A stretch of 64,000 bases of DNA from Firmicutes bacterium HGW-Firmicutes-16 (GCA_002841545.1 PGZZ01000007.1:186001-250000), one strand, 5' to 3'. Positions 8,626 through 18,025 are shown, counted from the stretch's first letter. A program made the numbers and translations. The notes: a model not told the origin generated them from the letters alone.

Positions 8626-9399
8626 ATGCGAAAGAAATCATTAAAACTCTGCGGCTTCACGGTGATAATGGGGATCTTCGGTGCCTTCCTCCGATGGCTG
8701 CAAAACATCAATATTTTTGAAGCAGATACGGAGCTTGCTATATCCCATTCCCCTTGGAGCTATGCTGTCGTAATTTTCGCCCTACTGTTCGCTGTCCTTC
8801 TCTTCGTATGGCTCCGCAGGTATAGAGCTGTCGGTTTCGCTTCGAGTTATCCCGCGATCTACTCCGAAACCGTACCCTTCGTTACCGTGGCGGCCTATAT
8901 TATCGGCGTCATCATAGCAATCGGAGGCGTTCTCACTATCTCCCGTGCTGTGAGCACCTCAAAAACCGCCTTCGATCTCATCCTAGGACTATTCAGCCTC
9001 ATCTGCGCCGCCGGTATGACGACTTTCATTTTATCTGTAGGCAAGCCGGAAAAGAAAAACAGCGGAGCTTTCGGCTCTGCCGTAGCTGTCTTCTTTCTCT
9101 GCTTCTGGCTCATAGCTTCATATAAATACAGCGCGTCCGATCCCGTCATCTGGCACTTCGCGCCAAGGCTTCTAACGATTTCTGCAACAATTCTCGCTTT
9201 CTATTTCATCGCGGGTTTTGTTTTTAATAAGCCTAAGCCCCTTACTTCACTTTATTTCAGTCTCCTCGGAACCTTCATGTGCCTCGCAGTTCTCGCCGAT
9301 TCCTATCCCCTTGGTGAGCAGTTTATCACGGTCGGCTTTCTTGCTGCGATGACACTTTTATCCTTCAGCCAGGTAAGCGGCGCAAAAAAAGCGACATGA
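8626..9399 (+). CDS. Hypothetical polytopic membrane protein
   Basis: 257 residues, hydrophobic throughout with roughly seven or eight membrane-spanning stretches (for example near residues 44-63, 79-102, 117-136 and 148-166) and short basic loops (LRRYRAVGF, KPEKKNSG). I do not recognise a characterised family. It is transcribed divergently from spoIID and ends at a strong terminator. AGGTTAAT just before the ATG is a weak ribosome binding site. A sporulation link is only positional. Confidence 0.7.
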   Translation: MRKKSLKLCGFTVIMGIFGAFLRWLQNINIFEADTELAISHSPWSYAVVIFALLFAVLLFVWLRRYRAVGFASSYPAIYSETVPFVTVAAYIIGVIIAIGGVLTISRAVSTSKTAFDLILGLFSLICAAGMTTFILSVGKPEKKNSGAFGSAVAVFFLCFWLIASYKYSASDPVIWHFAPRLLTISATILAFYFIAGFVFNKPKPLTSLYFSLLGTFMCLAVLADSYPLGEQFITVGFLAAMTLLSFSQVSGAKKAT

Positions 9400-9420
9400 T
9401 TTTTTAAAAGTAATATATTA

Positions 9421-9458
9421 AAATACCCTGTGCCGTGAAAACGGCACAGGGTATTTTT
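9421..9458. terminator. Bidirectional terminator
   Basis: Perfect 14-bp stem ATACCCTGTGCCGT / ACGGCACAGGGTAT with GAAA tetraloop and T/A tracts on both sides, between convergent genes. Confidence 0.93.
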
Positions 9459-9501
9459 CGATTTACGAGCACTGATATTCAGTGCGTTTCGCCAATCTAT
9501 C

Positions 9502-9747
9502 TCATTTCGCTTCTTCCATTGCTTTGATACAGTCCTTGCAAATGTTCTTACCTTTGAACACCACAATATCTTTGGCGTTGTCGCAGAAAATGCAGGCGGG
9601 CTGATATTTACGCAGAATAATAGAGTCGTCGTCTACATATATCTCCAAAGAGTCCTTTTCTGCGATATCCAAGGTTCGGCGGAGTTCGATTGGCAATACG
9701 ATTCGCCCGAGTTCATCTACTTTTCTAACTATACCGGTCGATTTCAT
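9502..9747 (-). CDS. AbrB/SpoVT-family transition-state regulator with zinc ribbon
   Basis: An 81-residue protein. The N-terminal AbrB-type swapped-hairpin DNA-binding domain reads MKSTGIVRKVDELGRIVLPI. A C-terminal CIFC...CKDC ribbon follows, typical of clostridial AbrB homologues. Such proteins regulate transition-state and sporulation genes. The start at 9747 follows GGGGAGGCATTTTT; an upstream in-frame ATG at 9789 lacks a site. A near-consensus promoter lies about 70 bp upstream. Calling it the functional AbrB orthologue is inference. Confidence 0.88.
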   Translation of the reverse strand: MKSTGIVRKVDELGRIVLPIELRRTLDIAEKDSLEIYVDDDSIILRKYQPACIFCDNAKDIVVFKGKNICKDCIKAMEEAK

Positions 9748-9813
9748 AAAAATGCCTCCCCGTTTCGGTAGTTTACTTACTGCTTCCATGTTTGATATAT
9801 CTTTCTATATAAA

Positions 9814-9841
9814 ATTATATTGAACTTATCATGAATGTCAA
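9814..9841 (-). promoter_or_regulatory. Promoter of the AbrB-type regulator
   Basis: Minus strand TTGACA (9836-9841), 16-bp spacer, TATAAT (9814-9819). Confidence 0.75.
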
Positions 9842-9925
9842 ACATATTTTTGAAAATTTATTAGTTATTCACAATTTTTGTTATTTCTCACAAGAATTCT
9901 GGAATAAAAATGGAGATGAAGATTA

Positions 9926-10507
9926 ATGCTTTTTAATCTGGTAATTGTTCTCATGGTAGTGTTCTCTCTCGTATTCGGCGCTTTGAGCGGTAACCTCACC
10001 GTGCTCTCTGCCGCTGCGGTTTCCGGCGCAAAGGATGCTGTCACACTCAGCCTTTCTCTATGCGGAATGATTTGCCTTTGGTCGGGCGTAATGGAGCTTA
10101 TGAAACGTTCCGGACTATCCGAAAAGCTTTCTCGTCTTATGCGTCCGGTGCTTTCCAGACTCTTTCCGTCTGCAGCTAAGGATGCTGATACAATGGACGC
10201 TCTCTCCTCGAACGTCTCCGCCAACCTTTTAGGGCTGGGCAACGCCGCCACTCCCGCGGGTATAAAGGCGGCTGTGGGCCTTAAGCGTCTTTCCGGGCTT
10301 TCCTCCGCTTCAGACGAGCTATGTCTGCTCGTTGTCATGAACACCGCGTCCATACAGCTCCTCCCGACGACGGTAGCTTCTCTGCGCGCCTCGTTCGGAG
10401 CCTCCTCACCCTTCGATATTCTCCCAGCTGTCTGGCTGTCCTCGCTCATTTCCGTAACGGCGGGTATCCTCGCCGCAAAGCTGTTCCAGCGGTTCACACA
10501 TCCATGA
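9926..10507 (+). CDS. spmA: Spore maturation protein A
   Basis: A 193-residue integral membrane protein of the nucleoside-recognition (Gate) family. GLGNAATPAGIKAA near residue 105 and MNTASIQLLPTT near residue 142 identify SpmA. With SpmB it is needed for full spore-core dehydration in Bacillus and Clostridium. Its stop overlaps the spmB start (ATGA). The gene lacks a strong consensus Shine-Dalgarno; GGAGATGAAGATTA precedes the ATG. Confidence 0.93.
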   Translation: MLFNLVIVLMVVFSLVFGALSGNLTVLSAAAVSGAKDAVTLSLSLCGMICLWSGVMELMKRSGLSEKLSRLMRPVLSRLFPSAAKDADTMDALSSNVSANLLGLGNAATPAGIKAAVGLKRLSGLSSASDELCLLVVMNTASIQLLPTTVASLRASFGASSPFDILPAVWLSSLISVTAGILAAKLFQRFTHP

Positions 10508-11025
10508 AGCTGATAGGTGAGCTCGCCATCCCTGTCATCATCGCGTTTGTGATGGTCTATGCCATGAGGCGCGGAACGGATGTTTTCTCGGGTATGACAG
10601 CGGGCGCAACAGACGGTCTCAAGACTGTTCTGGGCATCGTCCCCGCTCTTATAACGCTGCTGCCCTGCATTTATATGCTGCGGGCAAGCGGTGCTATTGA
10701 CGCGCTCTGCGCCCTCCTTTCACCACTGCTTTCAAGGCTCGGCATACCGGCTGAAACAGTTCCGCTTATGCTACTTCGCCCGCTCAGCGGAAGCGGAGCT
10801 CTCGCAATCGGCAGCGATATAATCAAATCTAACGGCGCCGACTCTCTCATAGGGCGCTGTGCCGCCGTCATGCTCGGTTCAACCGAAACAACCTTCTATG
10901 TTATCGCGGTATATTTCGGCGCGGCGGGTATTAAAAATAGCCGCCATGCAATTCCAGCAGCACTTATCGCCGACCTCACCGGTTTGCTTGCGGCGGCTTT
11001 CTTCACGAGGCTCTTCTGGGGATAA
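10504..11025 (+). CDS. spmB: Spore maturation protein B
   Basis: A 173-residue membrane protein starting MKLIGELAIPVIIAFVM. It carries the Gate-family motif RPLSGSGALAI and GSTETTFYVIAVYFGAAGI, both characteristic of SpmB. It overlaps spmA by 4 nt and is followed by a terminator hairpin, so the pair forms a complete bicistronic unit. It acts with SpmA in spore-core dehydration. Confidence 0.94.
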   Translation: MKLIGELAIPVIIAFVMVYAMRRGTDVFSGMTAGATDGLKTVLGIVPALITLLPCIYMLRASGAIDALCALLSPLLSRLGIPAETVPLMLLRPLSGSGALAIGSDIIKSNGADSLIGRCAAVMLGSTETTFYVIAVYFGAAGIKNSRHAIPAALIADLTGLLAAAFFTRLFWG

Positions 11026-11057
11026 AAAACGTCTCCGCTCATTAAGCGGAGGCGTTC
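11024..11057. terminator. Bidirectional terminator between spmB and argS
   Basis: Stem AACGTCTCCGCT / AGCGGAGGCGTT (one mismatch) with an A-run on the 5' side and CTT on the 3' side, between convergent genes. Confidence 0.75.
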
Positions 11058-11065
11058 TTAACATT

Positions 11066-12763
11066 TTACATCTTTTCCGGAGCTGTTACGCCAACGATAT
11101 TGAGCGCGTTTGCAATTACCTTCTCGGTGCAGTCGCACAGAATGAGCCTTGCATCGCGTAGCTCAGGCTCGGCTTCCTTAATACGACAGCTCGTATAAAA
11201 CCTGTGGAACCTTGCAGCAAGCTCTGTGACATAACGGTTTATACGCGAGGGATCGTAGTCTCGTGCCGCAATCTTAATTTCCTCCGTAAACATGGCAAGC
11301 TGTTTAATCAGCTCGCGTTCATGCTCGGTGCTTAGTAGAGCCGCGCTGACTGCTTCACACTTCGGAAGGGAATGTCCTTCCTCCGCCATTGCGGCAATCA
11401 GACTGCAAATTCTCGCATGGGCATACTGAACATAGTACACTGGGTTCTCGCTGTCCTGCCTGATTGCAAGGTCGAGGTCGAACTCGAGATGCGTATCCGG
11501 TTTTGCGTTAAAGAAAAATCTGCATGCGTCGACACCGATTTCGTCCAAAAGATCGTTGAGCGTAAGTGCCTTGCCGGTACGCTTGGACACCTTAACAATC
11601 TCATTGCCGCGCACAAGACGGACCATCTGCATAATCAAAAAATCAAGCTTCTTGTTCTGAAGACCAAGCACAGGAGCCGTCATCGAGGCTGCGAAGCGTA
11701 TCGCGTGACCGTGATGATCCGCGCCCCAGACGTCTATAACTCTGTCGAAGCCGCGTTCGATGAATTTGTTGCGATGATAGGCTACATCAACTGCATAATA
11801 TGTGTAGAAGCCGTTCCCGCGGCGCAGCACCTCGTCCTTGTCAGCTCCGAATTCGGTATTGCGGAGCCAGAGTGCGTCGTCCTTTTCATAGGTATAGCCC
11901 CCGTCCTCGAGGAGCTTCACCGTTTCGGCGACATAACCGCTATCGTGGAGCGAGCTTTCAAGGAACCACTCGTCGAAATGTATACGGTAGCGTTCCAAAT
12001 GCTGCTTCATCAGCGCAATGTTGTAGGGGAGTCCGAATTCAACAAAGACCTTGCAGCGCTCGTCGCTGTCCATATCGACGTATTTTCCGCCATCACGGTC
12101 AAATAACAGCTGCGCGAGAAGTCTTATGTCCTCACCGTGATAGCCGTTTTCGGGGAATTCGACCGCGTCCTCGCCCTTTATGAGCTGAAGATATCGCACC
12201 TCGATAGATTTTCCAAACAAATCGACCTGATTGCCCGCGTCGTTAACATAGAACTCACGGAAGACCTTATAGCCTGCCCTATCAAGTACGGAGGCGAGTG
12301 CGTCGCCCAAAACTCCGCCGCGTGCATTGCCGATAGTCATCGGTCCTGTCGGATTCGCCGAAACGAATTCGACCATAACCCTCTCGCCGTGTCCCTCGTC
12401 CGAGCGTCCATAGGAAGCGCCTTCGCTTTGTACGGTTTCAAGAACCTTTGTGTACCACTTGTCGGATAGTCGGAAGTTTAGAAACCCGGGTCCCGCAATC
12501 TCTACGCTTCCAAAATAGCTATCGGTAAGATCAATATGGGAAACCAAAATCTCCGCTATAGCGCGCGGAGGCAGTTTCAAGGCTTTTGCCCCAGCCATCG
12601 CGTGGTTCGCCGCGTAGTCACCGTTGGATGTGTCCTTCGGTATTTCAACCTTGCCGGAGAGAAGGCCTCCATCCGGAACAGCTCCTTCGCCGACTGCTTT
12701 TTTATAGGCTTTCTCTATAATCCCGTCAATGGAGAGCCTAGCTTCTTCAATCAGATTGGCCAT
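11066..12763 (-). CDS. argS: Arginyl-tRNA synthetase
   Basis: A 565-residue class I synthetase. An N-terminal Add1 domain precedes the HIGH-type sequence SANPTGPMTIGNARGG (HIGN variant) near residue 120. The KMSKS position reads VKVSKRTGK, and the C-terminal DALR anticodon-binding domain is intact. It charges tRNA-Arg in the cytosol. The start at 12763 (MANLIEEARL) is preceded by AGAGGAGAG. It begins inside the 3' end of the upstream ywiB-like gene (17-nt overlap), the conserved Firmicute arrangement. Confidence 0.96.
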   Translation of the reverse strand: MANLIEEARLSIDGIIEKAYKKAVGEGAVPDGGLLSGKVEIPKDTSNGDYAANHAMAGAKALKLPPRAIAEILVSHIDLTDSYFGSVEIAGPGFLNFRLSDKWYTKVLETVQSEGASYGRSDEGHGERVMVEFVSANPTGPMTIGNARGGVLGDALASVLDRAGYKVFREFYVNDAGNQVDLFGKSIEVRYLQLIKGEDAVEFPENGYHGEDIRLLAQLLFDRDGGKYVDMDSDERCKVFVEFGLPYNIALMKQHLERYRIHFDEWFLESSLHDSGYVAETVKLLEDGGYTYEKDDALWLRNTEFGADKDEVLRRGNGFYTYYAVDVAYHRNKFIERGFDRVIDVWGADHHGHAIRFAASMTAPVLGLQNKKLDFLIMQMVRLVRGNEIVKVSKRTGKALTLNDLLDEIGVDACRFFFNAKPDTHLEFDLDLAIRQDSENPVYYVQYAHARICSLIAAMAEEGHSLPKCEAVSAALLSTEHERELIKQLAMFTEEIKIAARDYDPSRINRYVTELAARFHRFYTSCRIKEAEPELRDARLILCDCTEKVIANALNIVGVTAPEKM

Positions 12764-13199
12764 TTTGTTCTCTCCTCTGCTCACTTACTTTGATTTTAAA
12801 CATGTTGTGTCCGACTACGGAATGTTGAAAATCCACGACATAGTCGATTTCCATATTCCCTCCGTGCTCGTCGAACGACATAGAAATATTCGTCGTGTCG
12901 ACGCCCATGGTCGCCGCGCCGAACGGCGTTTCATAAAGAAAGTTGTGCTTTCTTCCCTTTTCGAAAACCATGCGGCTGTTGAGACTGCCCTCTCTGGTCA
13001 TTACAACGCCCATAGGACTAATCGCAAACGAGGTTTTCGTCCCGTCAAGCCCTGTCAGCTCGCTCTCATTGTAGGACAGCAACCCCTCTCCGTTTTCATA
13101 GGCAAAAATTCCGTCCGTCTCAAGCTCTATTATATTGTCCTCTCCCTGTGGGTCGTTTTGCGTCCCACGGATGGAGATTATAACATCTTTCATTTTCAT
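12747..13199 (-). CDS. ywiB: DUF1934 (YwiB-like) beta-barrel protein
   Basis: A 150-residue protein of the calycin-like DUF1934 family, whose genes commonly precede argS in Firmicutes, as here. The sequence is rich in alternating beta-strand patterns (MGVVMTREGSL, NFLYETPFGAATMGV, GGNMEIDYVVDFQHSV). The start at 13199 (MKMKDVIISI) has GAGGTAGAGAG upstream and was preferred over an in-frame ATG at 13250. The biochemical role of the family is unknown; the pairing with argS suggests co-expression rather than a known partnership. Confidence 0.85.
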   Translation of the reverse strand: MKMKDVIISIRGTQNDPQGEDNIIELETDGIFAYENGEGLLSYNESELTGLDGTKTSFAISPMGVVMTREGSLNSRMVFEKGRKHNFLYETPFGAATMGVDTTNISMSFDEHGGNMEIDYVVDFQHSVVGHNMFKIKVSEQRREQNGQSD

Positions 13200-13329
13200 A
13201 TTACTCTCTACCTCTCGGATAAACGGTAATAAATCGAATACCCGTATCATTCCTATTCATAAACTAGCCGTTCGATACGCAGAGCAACTACACTTAATGT
13301 ACGCAATGTCCGTAGACGCGGACATTATA

Positions 13330-14154
13330 TTATAGATTACCATCCTTGTCAAAGGGTTCTATTCCTTTGAGATACGGTGAAATGTCGCGCCTTAGCATAA
13401 GTAGCGCCGTTGCGGCAAAATTCTCGAATGAGCCTGTAGTATAGTATTCCGCTTTTGACGATCTATTTTCGCTGGTAAGATTGTTTTCGCGAAGATAGCG
13501 GCAGAGCTCTCTCGCGGCGGCGGCACCGGCACTTATGAACCTTATGCCTTCACCCATATACTCGCTTATGACTTCCTCAAGCAGCGGATAGTGCGTACAT
13601 CCTAGAATCACGGTGTCAACTCCCGCCTGCTTAAGCGGAGGAAGGTATTCCGCAACCGCGCGTATGACTCTTTCGTCTTCTTTATCAAAAACGCCATCCT
13701 CGACCATCGTCGCAAATTTAGGGCAGGCTTTTGCGGTTACTTCGATTTCCATCGATTTCTCTCGTATTAATCTCTTATATGTTCCAGCCTTGACACTCGC
13801 AGTGGTTGCGAGCAGCCCGATTTTTTTGTTCTCCGTCAGCCCGACTGCCTCACAGACCGCGGATTCAACGACTCCGAAAACTGGCACAGGACTTTCCTCT
13901 TTTAGAACTTCCAGCGCATTCGAGGTCGCAGTACCGCAGGCCACGAAGACCGCCTTGACTTCATGTTCCAATAAAAAGCGCAGATCTCTGCGCGACATTT
14001 CAATTATCTGCTCACGAGTCTTTTCTCCATAGGGAAAATTGTATGAATCACTTAAGTAAATTATGCGTTCATCGGGTAAAAGCCCCGAAAGCTCCTCAGC
14101 CGCGGTCAGTCCGCCCAGACCTGAATCAAAAACGCCTATGGCCCTGTTATCCAT
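13330..14154 (-). CDS. murI: Glutamate racemase
   Basis: A 274-residue cofactor-independent racemase supplying D-glutamate for peptidoglycan. Visible are the N-terminal FDSGLGGLT and the two catalytic cysteines in VACGTATSNA (about residue 73) and GCTHYPLL (about residue 185). GGGGAGGCATAG precedes the ATG. The gene is transcribed alone from its own promoter, running away from the gene at 14471. Confidence 0.96.
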   Translation of the reverse strand: MDNRAIGVFDSGLGGLTAAEELSGLLPDERIIYLSDSYNFPYGEKTREQIIEMSRRDLRFLLEHEVKAVFVACGTATSNALEVLKEESPVPVFGVVESAVCEAVGLTENKKIGLLATTASVKAGTYKRLIREKSMEIEVTAKACPKFATMVEDGVFDKEDERVIRAVAEYLPPLKQAGVDTVILGCTHYPLLEEVISEYMGEGIRFISAGAAAARELCRYLRENNLTSENRSSKAEYYTTGSFENFAATALLMLRRDISPYLKGIEPFDKDGNL

Positions 14155-14207
14155 CTATGCCTCCCCTGCGTTTTGCGCAAAGATTTGTTTTAGCGTAATG
14201 CCGTATA

Positions 14208-14236
14208 ATAATACCTCAAATTGCCGCTTTTATCAA
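14208..14236 (-). promoter_or_regulatory. Promoter of murI
   Basis: Minus strand TTGATA (14231-14236), 17-bp spacer, TATTAT (14208-14213). Confidence 0.65.
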
Positions 14237-14293
14237 GGAAAAGCAGATGTATATTCTTATATAAAATAGCTGGTATTTTAGTTTTGTTTTTGA

Positions 14294-14470
14294 TATAATT
14301 TAGGGTATACAAAAAATATTGATCTTCCCGTCTTAAAGGCCGAACACTCTCTATCCGGGTTTAAATAATATATGGTAGCCGCTCATCGGCTGTTATTCGG
14401 TCCTTAATAAGACAACATTACCGGCAAAGGCGGTAGGCGACGCCGCTGTTCTCATTGAAAGGAGGCCGTT
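14294..14470 (+). other. Structured-looking leader of the gene at 14471
   Basis: The 316-bp gap between murI and the next gene holds the murI promoter and, on the plus strand, a TATAAT at 14294-14299. After it comes a GC-richer leader with short hairpins, including AGCCG-CTCAT-CGGCT and GGCGACGCC, before a GAAAGGAGG ribosome site. I could not match it to a known riboswitch class. Confidence 0.35.
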
Positions 14471-14878
14471 ATGGATATAAAGCTCTCTACGAAGGAATTT
14501 CGTCATCTGCTCGATCTGGTCTATATCGGAAACTGGATCCTGAATTCCACAAGAGGAAACGATCGCTTTGAGGACTATGATCTCGTGCAGGAAAAATTTT
14601 TTGCGTTGGCTGCTCAAAACGGTCTGCCCGAACTCTCGCAGACTTATCTTGGCCATGTTTTTCCCTCTCGAGCCTATGAAGAGGGTGGAATACACGATGC
14701 CATCGCGGATTATGAAGACGCCGTTTTTTTCGACATTCTGGCGGAGGAACTTGCACGGCGCGATATGACCGAGGAACACCTCAATCCCGACGATCTAAGT
14801 GAGCTCACGGCGAGAATGGACACCTATATGTCCGAGTTCGAGGCAAACGGTATCGAAAATATCAACCTCAGCATTTAG
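14471..14878 (+). CDS. Hypothetical acidic helical protein
   Basis: A 135-residue soluble protein with a strong GAAAGGAGG site upstream. It is acidic, cysteine-free and predicted largely helical (for example ADYEDAVFFDILAEELARRD), with no membrane segment or signal peptide. I do not recognise the family. It ends at a terminator and sits upstream of spoVAC, but the terminator argues against one operon. Confidence 0.75.
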   Translation: MDIKLSTKEFRHLLDLVYIGNWILNSTRGNDRFEDYDLVQEKFFALAAQNGLPELSQTYLGHVFPSRAYEEGGIHDAIADYEDAVFFDILAEELARRDMTEEHLNPDDLSELTARMDTYMSEFEANGIENINLSI

Positions 14879-14933
14879 CATTTTTGTTTTGAGTCGCACA
14901 GAAAGGGCTTATCACCTCTGATTTTTGATATTT

Positions 14934-14975
14934 AACCTCCTTTTGCGGATAATAAACGCTGAAGGAGGTTTTTTG
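14934..14975 (+). terminator. Terminator after the hypothetical gene
   Basis: AACCTCCTTT pairs with AAGGAGGTT across a loop that itself contains a short GCG/CGC stem; a TTTTTT run follows. Confidence 0.85.
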
Positions 14976-15031
14976 TCGGTAAACATCTCGCAAAAAACCA
15001 AATTCCAAATATTCCTTCATTGGAGGACATC

Positions 15032-15487
15032 ATGGATTATTTCAAAATGTCAAAGGAAGAGTACGGAGCATACGTAAAGAGGGTTTCCCCGAATTCGAAA
15101 TTGCTTCCAAATATGATAAAGGCCTTTCTAATAGGCGGGGCTATCTGCTGCGTCGGGCAGGCGATAGTCGAACTGTACGGCTCTGCGGGGCTTTCTAAAG
15201 AGCTCGCGGCAACTGCGGAAAGTATAACCCTTGTCTTTCTGGGTGCTCTCCTGACCGGTCTGGGGGTCTATGATGATATCGCAAAGCACGGCGGCGCGGG
15301 AACGTTGGTGCCGATAACAGGCTTTGCAAACTCGGTCGTGGCTCCGGCGCTTGAATTTAAGACCGAAGGCTTTGTCACCGGAACGGGTGCGAAGATGTTC
15401 ATTATCTCGGGTCCAGTGATAGTATACGGCATCTCGGCCTCGATAATATACGGAATAATCCTCTGGCTCATAAAGCTGATACAATAA
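15032..15487 (+). CDS. spoVAC: Stage V sporulation protein AC
   Basis: A 151-residue membrane protein. LLPNMIKAFLIGGAICCVGQ and the conserved VPITGFANSVVAPALEFKTE with GTGAKMF identify SpoVAC, a mechanosensitive-type channel component needed for Ca-dipicolinate movement into and out of spores. The ATG at 15032 is preceded by GGAGG; an in-frame TTG at 15020 overlaps that site. It stands alone, without spoVAD or spoVAE, and ends at a strong bidirectional terminator. Confidence 0.93.
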   Translation: MDYFKMSKEEYGAYVKRVSPNSKLLPNMIKAFLIGGAICCVGQAIVELYGSAGLSKELAATAESITLVFLGALLTGLGVYDDIAKHGGAGTLVPITGFANSVVAPALEFKTEGFVTGTGAKMFIISGPVIVYGISASIIYGIILWLIKLIQ

Positions 15488-15527
15488 AAATTGGTCATTG
15501 TTCCAAATAGGAGCAATGACCAATTTT
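15486..15527. terminator. Bidirectional terminator between spoVAC and rplQ
   Basis: Stem AAAATTGGTCATTGTTCC with its near-perfect complement and a 5-nt loop. It closes the ribosomal operon on one strand and spoVAC on the other. Confidence 0.92.
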
Positions 15528-15537
15528 AAGCGGTTTT

Positions 15538-15879
15538 TCACACGAGCTCGATAACTGCCATTTCGGCAGCGTCGCCGCGGCGGGGCCCGATACGAATGAT
15601 ACGGGTGTAACCACCATTGCGCTCTGCATACTTGGGGGCTATCTCATCAAAGAGCTTCTTTGCAACGTCTTCTTTGGTGATAAAAGAAATCGCCTGACGG
15701 TAATCCGCCAAAGACTTATTCTTGCCAAGAGTTATCATCTTCTCGGTTAAGGGTCCAATTTCCTTGGCGCGGGTAATGGTTGTTTCCATGCGGCCCTTTT
15801 CGAGCAGATCAGTGACCTGCTGCCTAAGCATAGCCATACGCGCATCGGTGGGCTTGCCGAGCTTCCTATTAGTGGGCAT
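15538..15879 (-). CDS. rplQ: 50S ribosomal protein L17
   Basis: 113 residues, normal length for bacterial L17, with the conserved N-terminal [20 protein letters not shown] and [14 protein letters not shown]. It is the last gene of the alpha segment, after rpoA, and is followed at once by the bidirectional terminator. Confidence 0.97.
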   Translation of the reverse strand: MPTNRKLGKPTDARMAMLRQQVTDLLEKGRMETTITRAKEIGPLTEKMITLGKNKSLADYRQAISFITKEDVAKKLFDEIAPKYAERNGGYTRIIRIGPRRGDAAEMAVIELV

Positions 15880-15966
15880 TTCGGTTTCCTCCTTCTAAAG
15901 AGTAAAGGCTTAAGAAGGCTCAAAGCCTTCGTAGCAGTTCTTTTCCGCTATGCGGTAATACTGAAA

Positions 15967-16917
15967 CTAATTGTTGTCGTCACTGGCAAGATTAAGTCCC
16001 ATCATGGCCAGCTTATGCTCGACCTCTTCAAGAGACTTACGTCCGAGATTTCTCACCTTGATCATCTCGTCCTGAGTCTTTCCAATGAGGTCCTCGACTG
16101 TGTTGATGTTGGCGCGCTTCAAGCAATTGAAGCTGCGAACAGACAAATCCAGTTCCTCGATAGTCATCTCAAGTACCTTGTCACGCTGAGTTTCAACTTT
16201 TTCCTTCACGGTGGATTCACTGCCAATCGTTTCAGATAGGTCGGTGAACAGCGTAAAGTGGTCGCAGAGAATCTTTGCGCCGAGAGAAACAGCATCTCTG
16301 GGCGATATGGTCTTATCCGTCCAAACTTCAATCGTGAGCTTGTCATAGTCGGTCTTGTTGCCTACGCGTGTGTTTTCCACGGCGTAGTTGACCTTAAGCA
16401 CAGGCGAATATATGGAGTCGATTGGAATCGTACCAATAATCTGCTGCGTTGATTTGTTCTTTTCCGCGATGACGTATCCACGTCCGTGGTCTACGTTAAG
16501 CTCCATACTCAGGTAACCGTCGGCACCCAAAGTTGCGACGTGCAGGTCGGGGTTCAATACCTCGACTTCACTGTCTGCCTTGATATCGCCGGCACGGACT
16601 TCGCACTCGCCGCTTACTTCGATATAAACCGTTTTCGGTCCGTCGCCGTGAAGCTTAAAAATTATACCTTTGACATTGAGGACAATCTCGGTCACATCCT
16701 CTTTGACGCCGGGAATTGTTGAAAACTCGTGCTGAACACCGGCTATCCTAACGGACGTGACTGCTGTACCGGGAAGAGAGGATAGGAGCACCCTGCGGAG
16801 AGAGTTACCCAAGGTCGTGCCGTAACCGCGCTCTAAAGGTTCTACGATATATTTTCCATACGACTCGTCAGACTGATTCTCAATACATTCAATACGCGGT
16901 TTTTCTATTTCAATCAT
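15967..16917 (-). CDS. rpoA: RNA polymerase alpha subunit
   Basis: 316 residues. The N-terminal assembly domain has [20 protein letters not shown]; the C-terminal domain has the helix-hairpin-helix sequence [20 protein letters not shown] and [14 protein letters not shown]. It nucleates polymerase assembly and contacts UP elements and activators. It sits between rpsD and rplQ as usual in Firmicutes. Confidence 0.98.
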   Translation of the reverse strand: MIEIEKPRIECIENQSDESYGKYIVEPLERGYGTTLGNSLRRVLLSSLPGTAVTSVRIAGVQHEFSTIPGVKEDVTEIVLNVKGIIFKLHGDGPKTVYIEVSGECEVRAGDIKADSEVEVLNPDLHVATLGADGYLSMELNVDHGRGYVIAEKNKSTQQIIGTIPIDSIYSPVLKVNYAVENTRVGNKTDYDKLTIEVWTDKTISPRDAVSLGAKILCDHFTLFTDLSETIGSESTVKEKVETQRDKVLEMTIEELDLSVRSFNCLKRANINTVEDLIGKTQDEMIKVRNLGRKSLEEVEHKLAMMGLNLASDDNN

Positions 16918-16994
16918 GTTTAATTACCCTCCTTCTGAGTTGACGCATGCCTGCGTCTCTATTAATCAGCTTACCAATTATGAGGGTCTCTGCA

Positions 16995-17606
16995 TTACTT
17001 AGAGTACAGCTCGACAATAAGTGTCTCCTCTACGGGGAAGTCTATATCTTCTCTTGCGGGAAGCTTAGTAACAGTTCCCTTGAGTGTATTCTTTTCACGT
17101 TCAAGCCACTGGGGAGTTGCCACAAAAATGGCATCCTCGCCGAGAAATCTTTTGAACATAACAGAGCTGCGGCTACCTTCGCAAACCTCAATAACGTCCT
17201 TGGGAGACACGAGATATGAGGGAATGTCGACGCGGCGACCGTTGACCGTAAAGTGACCGTGGCTGACTGCCTGACGGGACTCGCGGCGTGTGGTGGCAAA
17301 GCCAAGACGGAATACTACGTTATCAAGGCGGCGCTCAATTGTTGTGAGCAGGTTCACGCCGGTGATGCCGGGAGTCTTAGCCGCTTTTTCATAGTAGGAA
17401 CGGAACTGCTTTTCAAGAATTCCGTAAATAAACTTAACTTTCTGCTTTTCCTGGAGCTGCATTGCGTATTCGCTCTGCTTCCTGCGCATCTGACCTTTGG
17501 GGTTACGGATTGTACCACTTTTAGTCTTGGAAGTGTACCCCATGACGGCAGGAGAAATGTCGAGCGTCTTGCAGCGTTTTACGATGGGCTGCATATTTCT
17601 AGCCAT
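16995..17606 (-). CDS. rpsD: 30S ribosomal protein S4
   Basis: 203 residues. The S4 RNA-binding domain (RRLDNVVFRLGFATTRRESR, then HGHFTVNGRRVDIPSYLV) is intact. The N-terminal region has a single cysteine, so this is the zinc-free C-minus form. The start at 17606 (MARNMQPIV) follows GGAAGGAG; an in-frame extension to 17657 runs into rpsK and is unlikely. S4 initiates 30S assembly and in Firmicutes can autoregulate. Confidence 0.97.
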   Translation of the reverse strand: MARNMQPIVKRCKTLDISPAVMGYTSKTKSGTIRNPKGQMRRKQSEYAMQLQEKQKVKFIYGILEKQFRSYYEKAAKTPGITGVNLLTTIERRLDNVVFRLGFATTRRESRQAVSHGHFTVNGRRVDIPSYLVSPKDVIEVCEGSRSSVMFKRFLGEDAIFVATPQWLEREKNTLKGTVTKLPAREDIDFPVEETLIVELYSK

Positions 17607-17626
17607 AATCTGTTTCTCCTTCCTAA

Positions 17627-18025
17627 TTAGACGCGACGTCTTTTGGGCGGACGACAACCGTTGTGGGGAATGGGTGTTACGTCCTTGATGAGCGTTACTT
17701 CAAGACCTGCGGTTTGAAGCGCACGGATAGCTGCTTCACGTCCGCCGCCGGGTCCCTTGACGAAAACTTCAACTATCTTGAGGCCGTGCTCCATTGCAGC
17801 CTTGGAAGCGGTTTCTGCCGCTGTCTGAGCTGCGAAGGGAGTGGACTTTTTGCTTCCGCGGAAGCCCATTTCGCCAGCTGATGCCCATGAGAGCGTGTTG
17901 CCGTTCACATCGGTAATCGTAACCATCGTATTGTTAAAGGAGGAACTGATATGGACGACTCCTTTTTCAATGTTCTTGCGTTCTTTGCGGCGTGTTCTTA
18001 CTTTTTTGTTCTTAGGTGCTGCCAT
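17627..18025 (-). CDS. rpsK: 30S ribosomal protein S11
   Basis: 132 residues, with [20 protein letters not shown] and the C-terminal [18 protein letters not shown] characteristic of S11. It forms part of the mRNA exit platform of the 30S subunit. It lies between rpsM and rpsD. Confidence 0.98.
   Translation of the reverse strand: MAAPKNKKVRTRRKERKNIEKGVVHISSSFNNTMVTITDVNGNTLSWASAGEMGFRGSKKSTPFAAQTAAETASKAAMEHGLKIVEVFVKGPGGGREAAIRALQTAGLEVTLIKDVTPIPHNGCRPPKRRRV

Noticed and set aside
11372-12106. 244-codon plus-strand frame opposite argS
   Set aside because: It is antisense to a clear argS gene, with unlikely amino-acid composition and no start signal.
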